Source of the DNA: Astrobacterium formosum
GTDB taxonomy: Bacteria; Pseudomonadota; Alphaproteobacteria; Rhizobiales; Xanthobacteraceae
DNA length: 64,000 nucleotides
Reading direction: 5' to 3'
NCBI GenBank assembly: GCA_030848545.1
Contig: JAVDCA010000005.1
Location: forward strand, 1-64,000
The notes under the pieces were generated by a model. It had not been told where the DNA came from and did no database searches. It worked only from the letters and a program-made list of their open reading frames with translations. Positions within the stretch are counted from its first letter, which is position 1. Each line of letters starts with the position of its first letter. Position numbers and translations under genes: made by a program. This document shows, in pieces, positions 7,953 to 16,541 of this stretch.

Positions 7953-9371
7953 GTGCCGGCGATCTTCGACGAGATGCGTCAGGAGGACGGGCTGATCCGC
8001 TCTCCCTATACGGCCGTCGACAGCTTTCTCGCGCAATTGCCGCGCGAAGTCCTGGAGACCCGCCAGCGCGAGGCCGAATTCCTGTTCCGCCGCATCGGTA
8101 TCACCTTCGCAGTCTATGGCGAGGCGGAGTCCAACGAGCGGCTGATCCCCTTCGACGTCATTCCCCGCATTCTCGCCGCACAGGAATGGACCACCCTCAC
8201 CCGCGGCCTCGAACAGCGCGTGCGCGCCCTCAACCTCTACATCAAGGACGTCTACGGCAAACGCGAGGTCCTCAAAGCCGGCATCGTCCCGGAAGACCTC
8301 GTGTTCCGTAATCCCGTGTTCCGGCCGGAGATGAACCGGCAGAAGGTGCCGCACGACATCTACGTCCACATCGCCGGCATCGACATCGTGCGCATCGATG
8401 CCGACACCTTCTACGTCCTTGAGGACAATGCCCGTACGCCCTCCGGCGTCTCCTACATGCTGGAAAACCGCGAGATCATGCTGCGGCTCTTCCCCGAACT
8501 GTTCGCGCGCTGCCGGGTGGCACCGGTAGAAAACTATCCGGACGAACTATTGGCGACGCTCAAGTCGGTCGCCCCCACCGCCACGAACGGCGAGCCGACC
8601 GTCGTCCTGTTGTCTCCCGGCGTCTACAATTCCGCCTATTACGAACACTCGTTCCTGGCCGACAAGCTCGGCATCGAACTGGTGGAAGGCCGCGACCTCG
8701 TGGTCAAGAACGGCGTCGTCCACATGCGCACGACCGAGGGGCTCAAACGCGTCGACGTCATCTACCGCCGCCTCGACGACGACTTTCTCGACCCCCTCGC
8801 CTTCCGCCCGGATTCGGTCCTCGGCGTGCCGGGGCTGATGTCCGCCTACCAGGCCGGCACGGTGACGCTCGCCAACGCGGTCGGCACCGGCATCGCCGAC
8901 GACAAGGCCGTCTACAGCTACATGCCGGAGATCATGAAGTTCTATCTCGGCGAGGAGCCGATCCTGAAGAACGTGCCCACCTGGCGCTGCCGCGAAGACG
9001 AGCACCTCGCCTATGTGCTCGACCACCTCGAAGAGCTGGTCGTCAAGGAGGTGCACGGCTCGGGCGGCTACGGCATGCTGGTGGGGCCCAAGGCCGACAG
9101 GGCGACGATCGCCGCCTTCCGGTCCAAGCTCAAGACCAACCCGAAGAATTTCATTGCCCAGCCGACGCTGGCTTTGTCCACCTGCCCGACGCTGGTCGAC
9201 GAAGGCGTCGCGCCGCGCCACGTGGACCTGCGCCCGTTCGTCCTCAGCGGCCGCGACCGCATTCGCATCGTACCCGGCGGGCTGACCCGGGTGGCGCTCA
9301 AGAAAGGGTCATTGGTCGTCAATTCCAGCCAGGGAGGCGGCACCAAGGACACCTGGGTGCTGGATTCGTAA
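7953..9371 (+). CDS. Circularly permuted ATP-grasp protein (DUF404/DUF407), Anbu operon
   Basis: The 472-residue protein starts at GTG 7953 with GGGAGA 6 bases upstream. Longer in-frame starts (ATG 7896 and 7791) run into the repeat region and lack family resemblance. The family is a predicted peptide-ligase-like ATP-grasp enzyme. Visible hallmarks are the N-terminal FDEMRQEDGLIRSPY, the central DIVRIDADTFYVLEDNARTPSGVSY, and the C-terminal VKEVHGSGGYGMLVGP and RHVDLRPFVLSG blocks. It opens a compact operon with the alpha-E, transglutaminase-like and Anbu genes. That conserved association suggests a peptide synthesis and turnover system, but the product is not known. Confidence 0.9.
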   Translation: MPAIFDEMRQEDGLIRSPYTAVDSFLAQLPREVLETRQREAEFLFRRIGITFAVYGEAESNERLIPFDVIPRILAAQEWTTLTRGLEQRVRALNLYIKDVYGKREVLKAGIVPEDLVFRNPVFRPEMNRQKVPHDIYVHIAGIDIVRIDADTFYVLEDNARTPSGVSYMLENREIMLRLFPELFARCRVAPVENYPDELLATLKSVAPTATNGEPTVVLLSPGVYNSAYYEHSFLADKLGIELVEGRDLVVKNGVVHMRTTEGLKRVDVIYRRLDDDFLDPLAFRPDSVLGVPGLMSAYQAGTVTLANAVGTGIADDKAVYSYMPEIMKFYLGEEPILKNVPTWRCREDEHLAYVLDHLEELVVKEVHGSGGYGMLVGPKADRATIAAFRSKLKTNPKNFIAQPTLALSTCPTLVDEGVAPRHVDLRPFVLSGRDRIRIVPGGLTRVALKKGSLVVNSSQGGGTKDTWVLDS

Positions 9372-9383
9372 AAGGGCCGATCC

Positions 9384-10325
9384 ATGCTGTCGCGTACCGC
9401 CGACAATTTGTTCTGGATGTCCCGCTATGTGGAGCGGGCCGAATATGTCGCCCGCATCCTGGAGACCACCCAACGGCTCGCCACCATGCCGGTGTCCTAT
9501 CTGGGCGGCTCCAACGAATGGGAATCGGCGGTCGCGACCGCCGGCTGCAGCGCCGCTTTCGCGCGCAACTACGACGAGGCCAACGAGGACAATGTGGTCG
9601 CCTTCCTGGCGTTCTCGCCCGCCAATCCGTCGTCGATCAGGAGCTGCTTCGAGATCGCCCGCACCAATGCCCGCGCGGTGCGCACCGCCCTGACGGCCGA
9701 GATGTGGGAAACCATCAACGGCGCCTGGCTGGAGCTCAAGCGCTTCGGCAACGGCCCGACCTCGCGCGAGGAGCTCGCCCGCTTCCTGCGCTGGGTGCAG
9801 GAGACGTCGCTGCGCTTCGACGGCTCCGCCTACCGCTCCATGCTGCGCAACGATGCCTACTGGTTCTCGCGGCTGGGCCTCTACCTGGAGCGCGCCGACA
9901 ACACCGCCCGCATCCTCGACGTCAAGTACCACCTGCTCTTGCCCGTCCACGAGCCGATCGGCGGTTCACTCGACTATTTCCAGTGGTCGGCGATCCTGCG
10001 CACCGTCTCGGCCAACACCGCCTATCACTGGGTCTATCGCGACAGCCTCAAGCCCTGGCTGGTGGCCGACCTCCTGATCCTCAATACCCAGATGCCGCGC
10101 TCGCTGGCGAGCTGCTACGACAACCTGGTGCGCTATACGGATTCGATCGCCCACGCCTATGGGCGCCAGGGGCCCGCGCAACGCAAGGCACGGGCGCTCC
10201 GCACCCGGCTCACCAACAGCCGGATCGACGACATCTTCCAGAGCGGCCTGCACGAATACATCACCGACTTCATCGCCGAAAATCACCAGTTCGGCGCGAG
10301 CGTCTCCGAACAATACCTGATGTAG
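9384..10325 (+). CDS. Alpha-E domain protein (DUF403), Anbu operon
   Basis: The 313-residue protein begins MLSRTADNLFWMSRYVERAEYVARIL, the standard start of the alpha-E (DUF403) family. It continues as an all-helical protein with LGLYLERADNTARILDVKYHLL in the middle. The start codon lies 12 bases after the ATP-grasp gene. The family always accompanies ATP-grasp DUF404/407 proteins, often with a transglutaminase-like protein, as here. No catalytic motif is evident; a scaffold or partner role for the ATP-grasp enzyme is inference. Confidence 0.9.
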   Translation: MLSRTADNLFWMSRYVERAEYVARILETTQRLATMPVSYLGGSNEWESAVATAGCSAAFARNYDEANEDNVVAFLAFSPANPSSIRSCFEIARTNARAVRTALTAEMWETINGAWLELKRFGNGPTSREELARFLRWVQETSLRFDGSAYRSMLRNDAYWFSRLGLYLERADNTARILDVKYHLLLPVHEPIGGSLDYFQWSAILRTVSANTAYHWVYRDSLKPWLVADLLILNTQMPRSLASCYDNLVRYTDSIAHAYGRQGPAQRKARALRTRLTNSRIDDIFQSGLHEYITDFIAENHQFGASVSEQYLM

Positions 10326-10392
10326 GCGCCGCCGCCGCCAACCACCGCAATACCGGCTTGGCAAAGGCGTCCGCCATCGCGACAATGGTTCC

Positions 10393-11208
10393 ATGCGCAT
10401 CTGCGTCACCCACGAAACCCGCTACCAATACGGCGAACCCGCCAAGGGCGTGATCCAGACCCTGCGGCTGACGCCACGCCCGCATGACGGCCAGCACGTG
10501 GTCGACTGGCGCATCGACGTCTCCGGCGACTGCCGGCTCGACACCCACGAGGACGCGTTCGGCAACATCACCACCGCCTATTCGATCGACGGCCCATTGG
10601 AACGGCTGCGCATCTCCGTCGAGGGCGAAGTGGAGACCCAGGACACGAGCGGCGTCGTGCGCGGCACCGTCGAACCGTTCCCGCCGAGCCTGTTCTTGCG
10701 CGAGACGCCGCTGACGGAGCCCGGGGCGGAGCTCGCCGCCTATGCCCGTGACGCCTCGACCGGCGCCGACACGCTGGCGCGCATGCACACGCTCCTCGCC
10801 CGCGTCCATGACGACATGACGCTCACAACCGACGCGGCCGCCCCCGCGGTCGGTGTCGCAGCCGCTTTCGCCGATCGGACTGGCACCTCGGCGGACATCG
10901 CCCATGTCTTCATCGCCGCCGCCCGCGTGACCGGCGTCCCTGCCCGTTTCATCAATGGCTACGTCCATACCGGTGACCAAACCGTACCGGCCCGCCGCGC
11001 CTGGGCGGAGGCGCATATCGCCGGACTCGGCTGGGTGGCTTTCGATCCCCTCGCCTGCCTGTGCGCCAACGACGCCTATGTGCGGGTCGCCGTTGGCCTC
11101 GACAGCCTCGGCGCCACCCCGATCCGCGGCATGCGCTACGGCAGCGGCGACGAGGACCTGGACGTGGCCGTCAAGGTCGTCCAAGCTTTGCGGCAGACCC
11201 AGAGCTGA
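10393..11208 (+). CDS. Transglutaminase-like cysteine protease-fold protein, Anbu operon
   Basis: The 271-residue protein has the bacterial transglutaminase-like N-terminal domain (RICVTHETRYQYGEPAKGVIQTLRLTPR), then a transglutaminase/peptidase core. In the core AHVFIAAARVTGVPARFINGYV takes the usual place of the active-site helix, with HIAGLGWVAFDPLACLCANDAYVRVAVGLD carrying the D of the triad and ARRAWAEAHI the H. The residue expected to be the nucleophilic Cys, usually in a GxCxxxA context before AH, is replaced: I read SADIAHVF with no Cys. Hydrolytic activity is therefore doubtful. It is third in the Anbu operon. Confidence 0.82.
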   Translation: MRICVTHETRYQYGEPAKGVIQTLRLTPRPHDGQHVVDWRIDVSGDCRLDTHEDAFGNITTAYSIDGPLERLRISVEGEVETQDTSGVVRGTVEPFPPSLFLRETPLTEPGAELAAYARDASTGADTLARMHTLLARVHDDMTLTTDAAAPAVGVAAAFADRTGTSADIAHVFIAAARVTGVPARFINGYVHTGDQTVPARRAWAEAHIAGLGWVAFDPLACLCANDAYVRVAVGLDSLGATPIRGMRYGSGDEDLDVAVKVVQALRQTQS

Positions 11209-11271
11209 ATACCAGTTGCAATTGGTGCCGTCCTCGATGAATGTTCCGGGCGACCGCCCCGGAGTTGGACG

Positions 11272-11451
11272 ATGGCGCAGGACATATTGCTGGAGCTCGA
11301 CGACAGCGTGATCGAGAAGCTGAAGTTGAAAGCGGATTTGAATAATCGCACGCTGGACGAACAAATCACTGCAATGCTGATCGCTGCTGCGCACGTACCT
11401 GACGGTCGCGAGCAGGATTCATCGTCGACGGGTCAGAACGCCACATCATGA
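11272..11451 (+). CDS. Small ribbon-helix-helix protein overlapping the Anbu gene
   Basis: This 59-residue protein has its stop codon overlapping the Anbu start as ATGA (11448-11451), so the two are probably translationally coupled. The N-terminus reads DILLELDDSVIEKLKLKAD followed by LNNRTLDEQITAMLIAAA: a beta-strand then two helices, the pattern of ribbon-helix-helix proteins of the CopG/FitA antitoxin type. The last 17 residues are polar and look disordered. No PIN-domain or other toxin is adjacent. The likely role is DNA binding, perhaps autoregulating the operon; that is inference. Confidence 0.72.
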   Translation: MAQDILLELDDSVIEKLKLKADLNNRTLDEQITAMLIAAAHVPDGREQDSSSTGQNATS

Positions 11452-12194
11452 CCTACTGCTGCGGAATCCTGGTGCGCGACGGCATCGTCATGATCGCCGA
11501 CACGCGCACCAATGCGGGGCTCGACAACGTCTCGACCTTTCGCAAGCTGCATTTGTTCGAACAGCCGGGCGAGCGCGTCATGGCGATCGCGGCTTCCGGC
11601 AACCTGTCCATGACCCAGTCGGTGATCTCGACCCTGAGCGAAGGCCTCGAGAACGAGACCAGCGGCGAACGCGAGACGCTCCTCAACGCCCCGACCATGT
11701 TCCAGGCGGCGCAGCGTCTCGGGCGCAGCGTGCGCGCGGTGCGTGGACAAGAGGAGGAGGCGTTGAAAGCCTCCGATGTCTCTTTCGAGGTCTCCTTCCT
11801 GTTCGGCGGCCAGATCAAGGGCGAGCGGCCGCGCCTGTTCATGGTCTACTCGGCCGGCAATTTCATCGAGTGCACCAACGACACGCCCTATCTGCAGATA
11901 GGCGAACACAAATACGGCAAACCGGTGCTCGACCGTGCCATCACCTACGACATCGATCTCTACGACGCCCTCAAGATCGGCCTGATCTCGGTGGATTCCA
12001 CCATGCGATCTAATCTCTCCGTGGGCATGCCGCTCGACGTCCTGGTGATGCGCCGCGACGCCTGCAAGGCCGAGCTCGCCTACCGCATCGATGCCGAGGA
12101 GCCGTATTTCAAGGACCTGCGCCAGCGCTGGTCGGGTGCGCTGCGCGCCGCCCATCAGGCGATTCCGCCGCCACCTTACGGCAAGACGGCCTGA
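11448..12194 (+). CDS. Anbu-type bacterial proteasome-like peptidase
   Basis: This 248-residue Ntn-hydrolase is related to HslV and the 20S proteasome beta subunit. After removal of the initiator Met the chain starts with Thr1 ([11 protein letters not shown]). Asp17 (IADTRTNAG) and Lys32 (FRKLHLF) match the Thr-Asp-Lys catalytic set. The length fits Anbu (about 240-250) rather than HslV (about 175). There is no ATPase partner such as HslU nearby, as usual for Anbu. It closes the ATP-grasp, alpha-E, transglutaminase operon, a known Anbu gene neighbourhood. Substrates are unknown; the overlap with the small RHH gene suggests coupled expression. Confidence 0.92.
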   Translation: MTYCCGILVRDGIVMIADTRTNAGLDNVSTFRKLHLFEQPGERVMAIAASGNLSMTQSVISTLSEGLENETSGERETLLNAPTMFQAAQRLGRSVRAVRGQEEEALKASDVSFEVSFLFGGQIKGERPRLFMVYSAGNFIECTNDTPYLQIGEHKYGKPVLDRAITYDIDLYDALKIGLISVDSTMRSNLSVGMPLDVLVMRRDACKAELAYRIDAEEPYFKDLRQRWSGALRAAHQAIPPPPYGKTA

Positions 12195-12250
12195 CCCCGC
12201 CCCATCGATCCACCGGTTTTCACCTCAACGATCACTCCGGAGACCTCCCC

Positions 12251-13000
12251 ATGAGCACCACCCAGAAGATCGCCGTCGTCACGGGCGCCGGCACCGGCGT
12301 CGGCAAGGCCGCCGCGCTCGCCCTGATGAACAAAGGCTTCACGGTCGTGCTCACCGGCCGGCGCAAGGACAAGCTCGACGAAGCTCTCGCCGAAGGCGGC
12401 GGCAAGGGCCTCGCCGTGACGGCCGACATCACCGATCCGGCTTCGGTCGCTGCCCTGTTCAAGACCGTCACCGACACCTATGGGCGCCTCGACCTCCTGT
12501 TCAACAATGCCGGCGCCGGCGCCCCGGCGGTGCCCATGGACGAACTGCCGTTCGACAAGTGGAAGATGGTGGTCGACACCAATCTGACTGGCGTCTTCCT
12601 GTGCACCCAGGCGGCCTTCCGCATCATGAAGAACCAGACCCCGCGGGGCGGCCGCATCATCAACAACGGCTCGATCTCGGCGCATGTTCCGCGGCCGATG
12701 GCGGTCGCCTACACGGCCTCCAAGCACGGCGTCACCGGCCTGACCAAGCAGACCGCCCTCGACGGACGACAGTTCGACATCTGCTGCGGCCAGATCGACA
12801 TCGGCAATGCGGCGACGCCCATGACCGTCCGCATGGTCGACGGCGTGCTGCAGCCCGACGGGCGCATGATGCCCGAGCCGCGCATGGACGTCGCCCATGT
12901 GGGCAACGCCGTCGTCTACATGGCCGACCTGCCACTCGACACCAACGTGCTGTTCATCACCGTGATGGCCAACCAGATGCCGTTCGTCGGCCGCGGCTGA
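12251..13000 (+). CDS. SDR-family NAD(P)-dependent oxidoreductase
   Basis: The 249-residue classical short-chain dehydrogenase has the nucleotide-binding [10 protein letters not shown] at residues 13-22, NNAG near residue 88, a Ser in NGSISAH and the catalytic YTASK motif near residue 154. The start is preceded by GGAGACC. It follows the Anbu gene by 56 bases on the same strand, yet no functional link to that operon is known. The substrate cannot be told from sequence. Confidence 0.88.
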   Translation: MSTTQKIAVVTGAGTGVGKAAALALMNKGFTVVLTGRRKDKLDEALAEGGGKGLAVTADITDPASVAALFKTVTDTYGRLDLLFNNAGAGAPAVPMDELPFDKWKMVVDTNLTGVFLCTQAAFRIMKNQTPRGGRIINNGSISAHVPRPMAVAYTASKHGVTGLTKQTALDGRQFDICCGQIDIGNAATPMTVRMVDGVLQPDGRMMPEPRMDVAHVGNAVVYMADLPLDTNVLFITVMANQMPFVGRG

Positions 13001-13045
13001 CCGTCTTCGTCATTGCGAGCCATTGCATGTGGCACAGCGCCTTTT

Positions 13046-13073
13046 CTCCCTCTCCCCATTTGGGGAGAGGGAG
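13046..13073. repeat. Hairpin repeat CTCCCTCTCCCC, with an adjacent CGTCATTGCGAG fragment
   Basis: A perfect 12-bp stem (CTCCCTCTCCCC with GGGGAGAGGGAG) closes a 4-base loop 46 bases after the SDR stop codon. CGTCATTGCGAGC at 13008-13020 is a remnant of the other repeat family. The hairpin lacks a T-run but may still end or stabilise the SDR transcript. Confidence 0.65.
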
Positions 13074-13167
13074 CAGGCTGAGTATGCGGCGACCTTCTCA
13101 TTGATAGATTGATTGCGCGCGCCGGTGGAGCCGGCGCGCACAGGCGACATCCCGAATCGGCGATTGG

Positions 13168-13503
13168 TCAGGCCGCCGCTCCCGCCCGCCGCAGGGTCTG
13201 GCGCACTTCGAACCCCTCGAACTGTGGATGTTCGAGATAGAGCGATCCGGTGCGTTCATTGCCGGCGCGCGCATGCGCGGTGCGGAACTCGTCCGACTTG
13301 GTCCAGGCTTCGAACTGCGCCCGCGCCTCCCATACGGTGTGGGAGGAATACAGCGTATGGTCTTCCGCCTCCGGTCCCTTGAGCAGGTGGAACTCGACGA
13401 AGCCCGGCATGCGGTCGAGATAGGACTCGCGCGTCATCCAGACCTTTTCGAACGCCTCCTCGGAGCCCTTGCGGACCTTGAAGCGATTCATGGCGATGAA
13501 CAT
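13168..13503 (-). CDS. IsdG/HmuQ-like haem-degrading monooxygenase
   Basis: The ATG at 13503 has a strong ribosome site (GGAGGT) and gives 111 residues, the usual length for IsdG/HmuQ-type dimeric alpha-beta barrels. Family blocks are MFIAMNRFKVRKGSEEAFE, then PGFVEFHLLKGP, YSSHTVWEARAQFEAW and SDEFRTAH. The last contains the conserved His that ligates haem iron, and FEAWTKS the conserved Trp. The enzyme opens the haem ring using O2, freeing iron in the cytosol. The gene is downstream of the haem receptor gene on the same strand and opposite a complete haem ABC importer, which fits the assignment well. Confidence 0.85.
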   Translation of the reverse strand: MFIAMNRFKVRKGSEEAFEKVWMTRESYLDRMPGFVEFHLLKGPEAEDHTLYSSHTVWEARAQFEAWTKSDEFRTAHARAGNERTGSLYLEHPQFEGFEVRQTLRRAGAAA

Positions 13504-13620
13504 CGGGGGTACCTCCTTTGATTCCTCTTTGTAAGCCGTCGGCGGGACTGAAGACATCGTCCCGCCGTTGATTTCTTCAAGCTGACCTGAGTGCAGTCCA
13601 GTCTGCACGCCGGCCGGTCG

Positions 13621-15804
13621 TCAAGTGCCGCCGAACCGGATCTTCAGCGACCCCTTGAAGGTGATTCCCGGCGCCAGCGACGCCCACAGCGTGTCGTTCT
13701 GCGTGAGCGGATCGCCGCCGACGACCGCCCGCGGGATTGCATAAGGCCGGTAGGTTTCATCGAGCAGATTGTCGACGTTGAATCCCATCAGCACGTCCGG
13801 ATTCGGCTGGTAGCCCACATAGAGGTTCACCAGATTGTAGGAGTCGTTCGGGACATAGTCGGCCGGAATGTCGGTGTTCGAACCCACCGCCGACCAGCGC
13901 ACCGAGACGGTCATCTTGCGCTCGTAGAGACGCACGCCCGCCGTGGTCGTCAGCATGTCGGGCTGGATGCGCAGCAGACCGACGCCGGTCGCCACGTTGT
14001 GGCCACGCTGGGTGTGACCGGCAAGACCGGCGAACCACGAGCCGGCATCGTACATGGTCTCGAACTCGGCGCCTTCGATGCGGGCCTCCGGAATGTTCTG
14101 GTACTGGTAGAACTGGTTGGACGAGCCGAACGAGACCATTTCGATGAAGTCGTCGACATCGTTGCGGAAGACGTTGAACTTGCCGCGGAAGCTGTCGCCG
14201 GGCGCGAACACGTCGTCGTAGCGCAGGTTGACGCCGACTTCCTTGTTCTTGCCGACCTCGGCCTTCAGGTTCGGGTTCGGCAGGAAGCAGAACAGGCCGA
14301 CATTGCCGTCCGGACACGGGAATCCGGGCTCGAACGGCGTGGCGCGCGCGTGGGCGCCGCTGATGATGGTCTCCGTGAGCGACGGGGCACGGTAACCTTC
14401 CGCATAGGTCGCGTAGGGGGTGAAGCCGCGGAAAGGCGTGATACCGATTGTGATCTTGGGCGACAGGCGGTCGCCGCTCGTGGTCGTGCCGAGACCGCTG
14501 AGTTCGTAGGTGTCGTAACGCAGAGCCCCAATGATCTCGAGCCAGGTCGAATAATTGCTCTTCATCTGGGCGAAGCCGCCGCCGACCGTACGCTCGCCGC
14601 CGGGCGTGGTCACGTTGGAATTGCCGTGGGGATCGAAGGTCTCCACCTTGTCGTTGAAGGCGTCGGCGCCGAGCGTGAGGGCATTGCGCCACCCCAAGGC
14701 TTCGAAGCGGGAGGTGTTGTTGGCGTCGAAACCAACCGTATCGAGCGTGTAACCGCGCACGTCGCCGACGCAGCCACTGATCGGATTGCCGGCGACGCCC
14801 GGCCCGCACAGCGGCCGGCTCAGTGACGAAGCCGCGGAGGTGTGACGGATCTTGGTCTGCTCGGATTCGGTGCGATTCCAATACACATTGGCGTCCCAAT
14901 CGATCAACGGCGTGTCGGGCCGGGCAAATTTCCAGCGCGCCGTGGCGGTGGTGTTGGTGAGGTCGGTGCCGTAGACGGACACGCCGGACTGCGTGCCCCG
15001 CGCCGGCTGGCCGAAGTCATACTCGAAATTCTGGAAGGTACCGCCGAGCTTGACCTCGTGGCCGTCGGCGGGACGCAGGGTCACTTTGCCGATGGCGCTG
15101 CCGACCTTGTTCCAGCTGTTGACGACCTCCGTGCCGTCGCCGGCATCGTAATTGCTCTGGCTGGTGAAGCTTCCGCCCGCGAACACGTCGATGTTCGGGC
15201 TCACGCGCACGCCGCCGAAGCCGGACACGAGGCCGCGGGCATGGTTCGTCCCGACCTGCGTATGGCCTTCGACACCCCAGCGCTCGCCCGGCCGCACCAC
15301 ATCCTCGAAGTCCTTGGTGCGGACCGAAACGACACCGCCGATGGCGCCCGACCCATAGATGTTCGCGGTCGGGCCGCGCACCACGTCGACGCCACCGACC
15401 AGTTCCGGATCGAGATAGAAGGCGCCATTGGCAAAGTGACCGGTGCGCTGATAATTCTGGCGCGCGCCGTCGACGACGACGGCGACGCGGCCGAAGTCCT
15501 GAAGACCGCGGATGTTGACCGACGTCCCCGGCTCGTCGCCACGCTCCTGGAAATAGACGCCCGGGATGCCCATCAGGGCGTCCGAGAAGCGCTTGGGCAT
15601 GATCTGACTGATCTGCTCTCCGCGCACGGTGCTCACCGCAGCGAGCGTCGCGCTCGCCCGCTCCTCGGTTTTGGTGGCGACGACGGTGATCGGATCGAGC
15701 GTCTGCGCCGCCTGTGCGTGGGCGGCATTCGCCGTCACAGTGGCGATGGCGAATGTCGATACGTGCAGCAGAAGCGCCTTGGCGCGCGAACAAGTTCCAA
15801 ACAT
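13621..15804 (-). CDS. hmuR: TonB-dependent haem receptor
   Basis: This 727-residue outer-membrane receptor starts at the ATG at 15804, which gives a clean signal peptide (KALLLHVSTFAIATVTANAAHA). The plug domain follows (PITVVATKTEERASATLAAV, then MGIPGVYFQERGDEPGTSVN and GLQDFGRVAVVVDGARQNYQ), then the beta-barrel. The haem-receptor signatures YRAP (about residue 470) and NPNL (about residue 508) are both present and separate haemoglobin/haem receptors from siderophore receptors. The protein ends in T rather than the usual aromatic residue. It is divergent from hemP-hmuTUV and upstream of the haem monooxygenase. Confidence 0.92.
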   Translation of the reverse strand: MFGTCSRAKALLLHVSTFAIATVTANAAHAQAAQTLDPITVVATKTEERASATLAAVSTVRGEQISQIMPKRFSDALMGIPGVYFQERGDEPGTSVNIRGLQDFGRVAVVVDGARQNYQRTGHFANGAFYLDPELVGGVDVVRGPTANIYGSGAIGGVVSVRTKDFEDVVRPGERWGVEGHTQVGTNHARGLVSGFGGVRVSPNIDVFAGGSFTSQSNYDAGDGTEVVNSWNKVGSAIGKVTLRPADGHEVKLGGTFQNFEYDFGQPARGTQSGVSVYGTDLTNTTATARWKFARPDTPLIDWDANVYWNRTESEQTKIRHTSAASSLSRPLCGPGVAGNPISGCVGDVRGYTLDTVGFDANNTSRFEALGWRNALTLGADAFNDKVETFDPHGNSNVTTPGGERTVGGGFAQMKSNYSTWLEIIGALRYDTYELSGLGTTTSGDRLSPKITIGITPFRGFTPYATYAEGYRAPSLTETIISGAHARATPFEPGFPCPDGNVGLFCFLPNPNLKAEVGKNKEVGVNLRYDDVFAPGDSFRGKFNVFRNDVDDFIEMVSFGSSNQFYQYQNIPEARIEGAEFETMYDAGSWFAGLAGHTQRGHNVATGVGLLRIQPDMLTTTAGVRLYERKMTVSVRWSAVGSNTDIPADYVPNDSYNLVNLYVGYQPNPDVLMGFNVDNLLDETYRPYAIPRAVVGGDPLTQNDTLWASLAPGITFKGSLKIRFGGT

Positions 15805-16119
15805 GACAGCCCCCAGAACGCGAAGTGTTTTTGGTTCGTGCTGGCGGGCGGCTGCGACGTAGCGGCGGCTGGCTGGCGGCGGGCGCGGCATCGACGTGCC
15901 GCGATCTCGTATTGATTTTGGTATTTACTTGTAATACCCCCGTCAAGACAGTTTTAGGCGCCTATTCTCAGCCAGAGGCAAATATACCACAAGTTATACT
16001 AATTCCAATGTCGATGTGAATACAGTTGAGAATTTGTCTAATTCGAGCCGGCGACTTGGAGCCGGGCGACTCGGCAGGCGCATGGCGGCGGACTGGAAGT
16101 GACGACGGAAAGGTTGACG
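15805..16119. promoter_or_regulatory. Divergent hmuR/hemP control region
   Basis: The 315-bp gap holds no gene. It contains an AT-rich island (about 15910-16050) unlike its surroundings, where both promoters probably lie. A 5-bp perfect inverted repeat, GAATT-TGTCT-AATTC, is at 16030-16044. In this order such genes are controlled by iron regulators (Irr, RirA or Fur-type), but I cannot match a specific box with confidence. Confidence 0.5.
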
Positions 16120-16320
16120 ATGGACATGGTGACTTCTGAAGACCCGGCCACGCGCCCGCGGCCCGGCGAGCCCGCCGGTGGGCGCCACCTCGTCATCGCC
16201 GACAACCGCATCGACAGCCGGGACCTGTTCTCCGGCACGCGCGAGATCACCATTTCCCACGGCGACGGCGTCTACCGCCTGCGGATCACGTCGCAAAACA
16301 AGCTGATCCTGACCAAATGA
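16120..16320 (+). CDS. hemP: HemP-family haemin uptake protein
   Basis: This 66-residue protein ends with the complete HemP signature: DSRDLFSGTREITISHGDG followed by YRLRITSQNKLILTK. The ATG at 16120 has GGAAAGG 6 bases upstream; a GTG at 16099 is an alternative. HemP/HmuP acts in the cytosol as a co-activator of haem-uptake gene expression in related bacteria. It is the first gene of the plus-strand haem operon. The stop codon is followed by a repeat element before hmuT. Confidence 0.9.
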   Translation: MDMVTSEDPATRPRPGEPAGGRHLVIADNRIDSRDLFSGTREITISHGDGVYRLRITSQNKLILTK

Positions 16321-16398
16321 CCAGCCAGTGTTCATTCAGCCAACGAGCCATCGCCGTGCTGCGGGCGGCCGTGCGCTCGTGCGTATCCGCGGCGCTGC

Positions 16399-16541
16399 CT
16401 CTCCCTCTCCCCGCTTGCGGGGAGAGGGTCGGGGTGAGGGGCCCTGACCGCACACGCGGACTCCGCGGCGACGCCCCCTCACCCGACATCCGCGTGCTTC
16501 GCACACGGATGTCGACCTCTCCCCGCAAGCGGGGAGAGGTG
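16399..16541. repeat. Composite palindromic repeat (CTCCCCGCTTGCGGGGAG type) between hemP and hmuT
   Basis: Two hairpins, CTCTCCCCGCTTGCGGGGAGAG near 16406 and CTCTCCCCGCAAGCGGGGAGAG near 16517, frame the two halves GGGGTGAGGGGC and GCCCCCTCACCC, so the whole unit is itself an inverted repeat. Its right end carries GGGGAGAGGTGAAG, which supplies the ribosome-site region and the probable GTG start of hmuT. Confidence 0.8.

Noticed and set aside
16317-16538. N-terminal extension of hmuT back to the hemP stop
   Set aside because: These codons translate the palindromic repeat, and a signal peptide begins only after 16539.
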